This document shows, piece after piece, positions 59,656 through 64,000 of a stretch of DNA of 64,000 nt. The notes under the pieces are model-generated. The model searched no databases, was not told the origin of the DNA, and worked only from the letters and a program-made list of their open reading frames with translations. The stretch lies in the NCBI RefSeq assembly GCF_024124905.1, contig NZ_JAMXST010000005.1, positions 124,001 through 188,000 on the forward strand, given 5' to 3'. The stretch is from Cellulosimicrobium cellulans. Lineage in GTDB: Bacteria > Actinomycetota > Actinomycetes > Actinomycetales > Cellulomonadaceae. How positions within the stretch are numbered: the stretch's first letter is position 1; each line of letters opens with the position of its first letter. A program made the translations under genes and the position numbers.

Positions 59656-61407
59656 TCACGCGCAGAGACCCACCGGGTCCCACGAGCCCCACGTCACGGA
59701 CCCGGGCAGCTCGCCCTGGGTCCACCACTGGGCCGTGTAGTTGACCCCGGCGCGGGACACGGTCTGCCCGCCGGTGTAGACGGCCTCGCGCGACCATGCC
59801 GGGGCGCAGTCCGCGACCTCGACCTCGGGCGCCGTGCCGCAGGGACCGATCTTCTTCCAGGCGTTGGACGCGCCCGGCTCCTGGTTGCGGGTCCACCACT
59901 GGGCCTTGTACTCCGAGCCCTCGTGCGAGACGACCTCGCCACCGGTGTAGACGCCCGTGCCGTACCAGGGCACCGCGCACTCGTCGGCCACGCCGGGACC
60001 GGGGGTCGCCGCACGGAACGTCGAGCCCAGCGCGTCACCCAGCTCGTTGCGGTAGTCGCCCGAGAGGTCCCACCACATCGCGCCGCCGTAGCCCTGCGTC
60101 GCGACGAACTCGGCCTTCGCCGTCACGGACGCCGGGTCGTCGTAGCTCCACCACTGGTCGCCGTCGTAGAGCCAGCTCGCGCCGATCTCCGGGTCGAAGT
60201 ACTGCTCGCCGTCGAACGACCGCAGCTCGGCGTACGTCTTGGTGCCGACGTAGCCCGCGGCGGGCTGCCAGCCCTGCGAGCCGTCCTCGACGCCGTACCA
60301 GCCGTGGCCGTACGCCGCGAGGCCCGCGTTGACCTGCGACGGGTCGGCGCCCGCGTTGACGTACATGCCGAGCGCGCCGTCGAGTCCGAGGCCCCAGTTC
60401 TGCGTGCCGTCGGGGTGCAGGTTGCCCTGGTGGCCCGTCTGGTTCGGTACCCAGCCGCCGTGGAAGTCGTAGCCCTGGACGTTGAGGAAGTCCACGACGG
60501 CGAACAGGCGCGGGTCGAGCCAGCCGCCCTGGCCCGCGTTCCAGCCACCGGCCGGCGCGAACGCCGTGAGGAGGTAGTCCTCGCCGTTCGCCGCGCCGCG
60601 CGCGTCGAGCGCGGTGCGGAACTCCTCCATGAGGAGCAGGAAGTTCTCCTTGTCCTCGGGACGGGCGTTCGCCGTCTCCCCGCCCGTGACCGGCCACTCC
60701 CAGTCGATGTCGATGCCGTCGAAGATGCCGGCCGCGGCGCCCGGGCCGCCCTTGCCGTCGACGACCGGCAGGTTGCCGTCGATGTACAGGTCGAGGCACG
60801 AGTCGACGAGCGCCGTGCGGCCCTCGGCCGTGGATGCCGCCTCGGAGAAGTTGTCGGACCAGGTCCAGCCGCCGAGCGAGATGAGGATCTTGGTGTCGGG
60901 GCTGACGGCCTTCAGCTTCTTGAGCTGGTTGAAGTTGCCGGCGAGCTTCTGGCCGGGCTTGTCGGCCTTGCCGTCGACGGAGTCCTTGGCCGCGACCTCC
61001 GCGACGAAGTCGTTGAGGGGGTCGCCCTCGCCGGGGACGTCGGCGATGTCGCACACGAGGTCGGTCGTGACGTTGCCGAAGGCATAGTTGATGTGCGTGA
61101 GGTCCTCGATCGCGCCGGTGCGGACGAGGTCGGCCACGTGGAAGTCGCGGGTCACGCGCGAGTCGGCCATGACGTAGCCGACGCTGCGGAACCCGTTGAT
61201 GTCCGACGGCCCGGCGACGGAGGCCGCTGGCTTGGCCGTGGGCTGCGGCGCCGCCACGGCGGGCGACGCGAAGGTGGCCGCGGTCAGGGCGAGCGCCCCG
61301 GCGACGGCGGTGGCGGCGACCACGCGCGAGCGGGTGGTCGGTGCGGGCGAGGTCTTGGCGAGCGAGCGGCCCGAGGAGGCCGCGCTGGGTGTCGATCGAT
61401 CGTTCAT
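59656..61407 (-). CDS. Secreted GH18 chitinase with two CBM5/12 modules
   Basis: 583 residues from ATG 61407. The signal peptide has a long basic N-region (about 1-28) and cleavage near AVAAP (about 53). The GH18 domain (about 70-470) carries the catalytic DxxDxDxE as D230, D233, D235 and E237, the SxGG strand ISLGGWTWS, and YDFHGGW and MWWDLSGDY of the barrel end. Two C-terminal chitin-binding modules follow (about 478-525 and 535-583), each with YTGGxxVSxxGxxYxAQWWT. It degrades chitin to oligomers. The upstream region has no DasR-type site that I can see. Confidence 0.96.
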   Translation of the reverse strand: MNDRSTPSAASSGRSLAKTSPAPTTRSRVVAATAVAGALALTAATFASPAVAAPQPTAKPAASVAGPSDINGFRSVGYVMADSRVTRDFHVADLVRTGAIEDLTHINYAFGNVTTDLVCDIADVPGEGDPLNDFVAEVAAKDSVDGKADKPGQKLAGNFNQLKKLKAVSPDTKILISLGGWTWSDNFSEAASTAEGRTALVDSCLDLYIDGNLPVVDGKGGPGAAAGIFDGIDIDWEWPVTGGETANARPEDKENFLLLMEEFRTALDARGAANGEDYLLTAFAPAGGWNAGQGGWLDPRLFAVVDFLNVQGYDFHGGWVPNQTGHQGNLHPDGTQNWGLGLDGALGMYVNAGADPSQVNAGLAAYGHGWYGVEDGSQGWQPAAGYVGTKTYAELRSFDGEQYFDPEIGASWLYDGDQWWSYDDPASVTAKAEFVATQGYGGAMWWDLSGDYRNELGDALGSTFRAATPGPGVADECAVPWYGTGVYTGGEVVSHEGSEYKAQWWTRNQEPGASNAWKKIGPCGTAPEVEVADCAPAWSREAVYTGGQTVSRAGVNYTAQWWTQGELPGSVTWGSWDPVGLCA

Positions 61408-61697
61408 GAAGGCCTCGTTGCTCTTCGGCCCGGGCTGGGGATCCCGGGATTTGTTCGGTCTCCTGCAACTTACCTGGACAGGAGGTGTTTACGCCAGGGT
61501 CCGAACGAAAATCGCCCGCTCGTGGGTTTGTGTCGGACGGTCGACCCGCAGCCCGTGGACGCCCGTCCAGGAGCCGGCGTGGGCCGGCTCCTCGCGGGGG
61601 CCGGTCGCACGCTCCCCCGTCGCCGTCCGCCGAGACGTCTTAGCCTGGAAGCGGCCCGTACTTCTCATGCGACGCGCGCGACGAGGGAGTGACTGCG

Positions 61698-62711
61698 GTG
61701 AGGCAGGAGCGGAGCGACATCCAGACCGGTGAGACGAGAACCGGGACAGGCGGGATCCAGACAGGCACGACGGCGAAGGTCGCCGTGGTCGGGGCCGGCT
61801 CGGTCGGCGCGACCTTGGCCTACGCCGTCCTGATCCGCGGGGCGGCGCGCGAGGTGGTCCTGTTCGACGTCGACACGGCCAAGGTCCGCGCCCAGGCCCT
61901 CGACCTCGCGCACGGCATCCAGTTCATGCCCATGGCACGCGTCGAGGGCTCCGACGACGTCGCGGTCTGCGCGGACGCGGACGTCGTCGTCGTCACCGCG
62001 GGCGCCAAGCAGCAACCCGGGCAGACGCGCATCGACCTCGCCGCCCGGACCGTCGGCCTGGCGCGCACGCTCATGCCCCAGCTCGTCGAGGTCGCGCCCC
62101 ACGCCGTCTACCTCATGGTCACCAACCCCGTCGACGTCGTCACCTACGCCGCCCTGAAGTACTCCGGACTGCCGCGCGCGCAGGTCCTCGGCTCCGGCGC
62201 GGTTCTGGACTCGTCACGGTTCCGGTACCTCATCGCGGACCACGTCGGCGTGGCCGTGCAGAACGTGCACGCCTACGTCGCCGGCGAGCACGGCGACACC
62301 GCCGTGCCGCTGTGGTCGTCCGCGACGATCGGCGGCGTGCCGCTCCTGGAGCTCGACCCGTTCGACGGCCGGGACCCGCTGACCGAGGAGGTGCGCCGGG
62401 CCATCGCGCACGACGTCGTCCACTCCGCCTACGACATCATCGCCGGCAAGGGCGCCACCGCCTACGCGATCGGCCTCGCCGCCTCCCGCGTCGTCGAGGC
62501 GATCACCAACGACGAGCACCGCGTCATGCCGGTCTCCTCGCTCCTGAACGGTTACCGAGGCATCGACGACGTGTGCCTCTCCGTCCCGACCATGGTCAGC
62601 CACGACGGCGCCGGGACCCTGCTGCGGACACCCTTGTCCGACGGCGAGCTCACCGCGCTGCACCGGTCCGCCGACGCACTGCGAGCCGCGGCAGCCGAGG
62701 TCGGGCTCTGA
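61698..62711 (+). CDS. ldh: L-lactate dehydrogenase
   Basis: 337 residues from the GTG at 61698, nine bases after GAGGGA; the GTG at 61689 is too close to that signal. A 20-residue Thr/Gly-rich N-tail precedes the Rossmann motif VVGAGSVGATLAYA. Then come VTAGAKQQPGQTRIDL with the substrate Arg on the mobile loop, VTNPVDVVTY, LDSSRFRYLIA and the catalytic His in VAGEHGDTAVPLW. NAD-dependent interconversion of pyruvate and L-lactate for fermentation. It stands alone, back to back with the chitinase gene. Confidence 0.94.
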   Translation: MRQERSDIQTGETRTGTGGIQTGTTAKVAVVGAGSVGATLAYAVLIRGAAREVVLFDVDTAKVRAQALDLAHGIQFMPMARVEGSDDVAVCADADVVVVTAGAKQQPGQTRIDLAARTVGLARTLMPQLVEVAPHAVYLMVTNPVDVVTYAALKYSGLPRAQVLGSGAVLDSSRFRYLIADHVGVAVQNVHAYVAGEHGDTAVPLWSSATIGGVPLLELDPFDGRDPLTEEVRRAIAHDVVHSAYDIIAGKGATAYAIGLAASRVVEAITNDEHRVMPVSSLLNGYRGIDDVCLSVPTMVSHDGAGTLLRTPLSDGELTALHRSADALRAAAAEVGL

Positions 62712-62724
62712 GGGGAACGTGCGG

Positions 62725-63249
62725 CTAGCGGTGCCGCCCCAGGAAGCGCCGACGGCGACGTCGACCCTCGGCAGGCGCGTCCGCACACGACCACGCCTCC
62801 GCCTCCGCGGCGCGTGCGGCCCGGCGGCGGGCCCATGCGGCGACCGTCTCGTCCACGTCCCGCGGCATGGTGACCAGGGGCGGGCCCGCGGGCGGCTGGT
62901 AGCGGCCGCGCAGCACGCGCCGGTTGAACTCCTCGACCTCGTGCCGCACGTCTTCCTCGACCCAGATCTCGTCGAGGCGCTCGTCGAGCGCGGCGTCTTC
63001 TCTGCGCAGTTCGATGGAGGGTGGGAGAACCACGAGCCGCTCGCGCTTGACGAGGTTCTTCAGCCACCAGTCGGGGTCGTAGCGGTCGGGCATGGGGAGC
63101 GGCTTGCCGCTGCCGGGCAGGTCGTCGAACTCGCCGCGTTCGATCGCTCTGCGGATGTGCATGTCGGCCAGCAGGGCGATGGCCACCTCGTCATCGATGG
63201 CGACCGCGCACGGGTTGAAGAACGCCGGGGGCGGGTGCGGGTCGGCCAT
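62725..63249 (-). CDS. DUF1992 (DnaJC28-like) family protein
   Basis: 174 residues. The DUF1992 core is at about 25-95: ADMHIRRAIERGEFDDLPGSGKPLP and DPDWWLKNLVKRERLVVLPPSIELRRE. The C-terminal part is rich in Glu and Arg and ends in a run of Arg (RRRRRRF). The family has no proven function in bacteria. Convergent with ldh (13 bases between stops) and divergent from the TetR gene, whose operator lies in the shared 70-base gap. Confidence 0.87.
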   Translation of the reverse strand: MADPHPPPAFFNPCAVAIDDEVAIALLADMHIRRAIERGEFDDLPGSGKPLPMPDRYDPDWWLKNLVKRERLVVLPPSIELRREDAALDERLDEIWVEEDVRHEVEEFNRRVLRGRYQPPAGPPLVTMPRDVDETVAAWARRRAARAAEAEAWSCADAPAEGRRRRRRFLGRHR

Positions 63250-63270
63250 CGCTGCTCCGTTCCGTCGTTG

Positions 63271-63288
63271 ACAATACGGCTGTATTGT
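63271..63288. promoter_or_regulatory. ACAATAC-N4-GTATTGT operator between DUF1992 and TetR genes
   Basis: Perfect 7-base arms with spacer GGCT. It overlaps TTGACA (63268-63273) and lies 32 bases upstream of the TetR start and 22 bases from the DUF1992 start. A low-GC palindrome in such GC-rich DNA is a strong sign of a real site, probably for the TetR encoded beside it. Confidence 0.8.
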
Positions 63289-63319
63289 GTCACGCGAATC
63301 GTCAACGAGGGGGGCCTGA

Positions 63320-63937
63320 ATGCCGAAGCTGGTGGACTACCAGGAGCGTCGCGCGGCGATCGCGCGTGCGCTGTGGCGCGTCGTCGACCAGCAAGGCTGG
63401 ACCAAGGCCACGATGCGCGAGGTCGCGAGCGAGGCCGGGGTCTCGCTCGGGCACGTGCAGCACTACTTCGCGTCACGCACCGCGTTGTTGACCTTCGCGA
63501 TGGAGTTCGCCGCCGAGCAGACCGCCGACCGCGTCGCGCGAGGACTGGCCGCGCTCGACCAGCCCCCGCACCCGCGGGACGTGCTCCGGCTGGTCCTCGT
63601 CGAGATGCTCCCCCTGCACCCCGATGCGCGGGCGTCGAGCCGCATGAGCGCCGCCTACGTCCTGGAGGCGCTGCACGACCCGACGCTGCGCAAGCAGGCG
63701 AGCCTCGGGCTGCGTGACGGCCGCGCCCTGTTGGAACGGCTCGTCCGCGAGGCGATCAGGCAGGGCCAGATCGCACCGGACCGCGACCCGGACATCGAGA
63801 CGGATCTCCTTCTGGCGCTGACCGGGTTCACTCCGCTGCTCGAGCTCGATGTGATCGAATCCCAAGCTGCGCTCACAGCGATCGACCAGCACCTGAATCG
63901 CCTCTTCGCTGGCGCAGGACCGCGTTCCCTGCGGTAG
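63320..63937 (+). CDS. TetR family regulator (BetI-like C-terminal domain)
   Basis: 205 residues from ATG 63320. The helix-turn-helix at about 8-55 (RRAAIARALWRVVDQQGWTKATMREVASEAGVSLGHVQHYFASRTALL) and the helical C-terminus (ASLGLRDGRALLERLVREAIRQGQ) resemble the BetI/TetR_C_6 group. It is divergent from the DUF1992 gene, with a clean palindrome between them, so it probably controls itself and that gene. The last 63 bases of the window hold nothing I can identify. Confidence 0.87.
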   Translation: MPKLVDYQERRAAIARALWRVVDQQGWTKATMREVASEAGVSLGHVQHYFASRTALLTFAMEFAAEQTADRVARGLAALDQPPHPRDVLRLVLVEMLPLHPDARASSRMSAAYVLEALHDPTLRKQASLGLRDGRALLERLVREAIRQGQIAPDRDPDIETDLLLALTGFTPLLELDVIESQAALTAIDQHLNRLFAGAGPRSLR

Positions 63938-64000
63938 TGCCAGGAGGTCGGCCCAGATCGCGATGTCAGGTGTCGAGCCAGCCTAGGTCAACGAGACCTC

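Overview
The window is a stretch of very GC-rich (above 70 % by eye) actinobacterial chromosome. Gene content points to a cellulolytic and chitinolytic member of the Micrococcales close to Cellulosimicrobium or Cellulomonas: a secreted GH6 cellulase with a CBM2, a GH81 beta-1,3-glucanase lipoprotein, a GH18 chitinase with two chitin-binding modules, F420-dependent oxidoreductases, many TetR regulators and many genes that seem to start at the transcription start site. The genus is an inference from these traits. I see no prophage, insertion sequence, CRISPR array, rRNA or plasmid gene. The window starts inside one gene.

Layout. 1-2.3 kb: a DUF4097 protein (cut by the edge) behind a ribbon-helix-helix regulator, then a TSUP permease. 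2.3-6.9 kb: DUF5063, recR, a VOC protein and dnaX on the minus strand. 7.0-10.3 kb: metI-metN-metQ behind a short cysteine-rich leader reading frame. 10.5-12.2 kb: a ClC-type channel, the SRP RNA and tRNA-Ser(GGA). 12.4-17.5 kb: the GH6 cellulase with a CebR/CelR-type operator, and a TetR-ABC exporter operon. 17.8-26.9 kb: a TetR-like protein and a complete Kdp potassium system (small membrane protein, kdpF, A, B, C, D, E). 26.9-32.2 kb: DUF389, two small envelope or unknown proteins, GNAT, an AbiEi/DUF559-type protein and a uracil permease. 32.4-37.4 kb: a three-gene minus-strand operon of GT2 polysaccharide synthase, HlyD-like adaptor and GH81 glucanase. 37.7-45.8 kb: LLM oxidoreductases, a reductase-like protein, an ABC exporter opposite its likely TetR, and a WXG-like protein with a repeat tail. 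45.8-50.1 kb: the Hen1-Pnkp RNA repair pair. 50.4-52.2 kb: a TetR and an FMN-riboswitch-controlled PnuC-family riboflavin transporter. 52.3-57.8 kb: small proteins, an acyl-CoA dehydrogenase and thiolase pair, NUDIX and RidA. 57.9-63.9 kb: two PAP2 phosphatases, the chitinase, lactate dehydrogenase, DUF1992 and a last TetR.

Two things stand out. First, the GT2-HlyD-GH81 operon has the layout of a polysaccharide secretion machine in which the linked hydrolase is a beta-1,3-glucanase, as the BcsZ cellulase is linked to cellulose synthase. It is a good candidate for a curdlan-like beta-1,3-glucan system in a Gram-positive. Second, the intergenic spaces hold several distinct families of short repeats: 20-21-bp phased arrays with core CGAGGTAGAG at three loci, GCCGAACCCGGG hairpins at three loci, a GAGATCGACC palindrome at two loci (one inside the start of the GH81 gene), and two smaller families. 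Most sit at gene ends.
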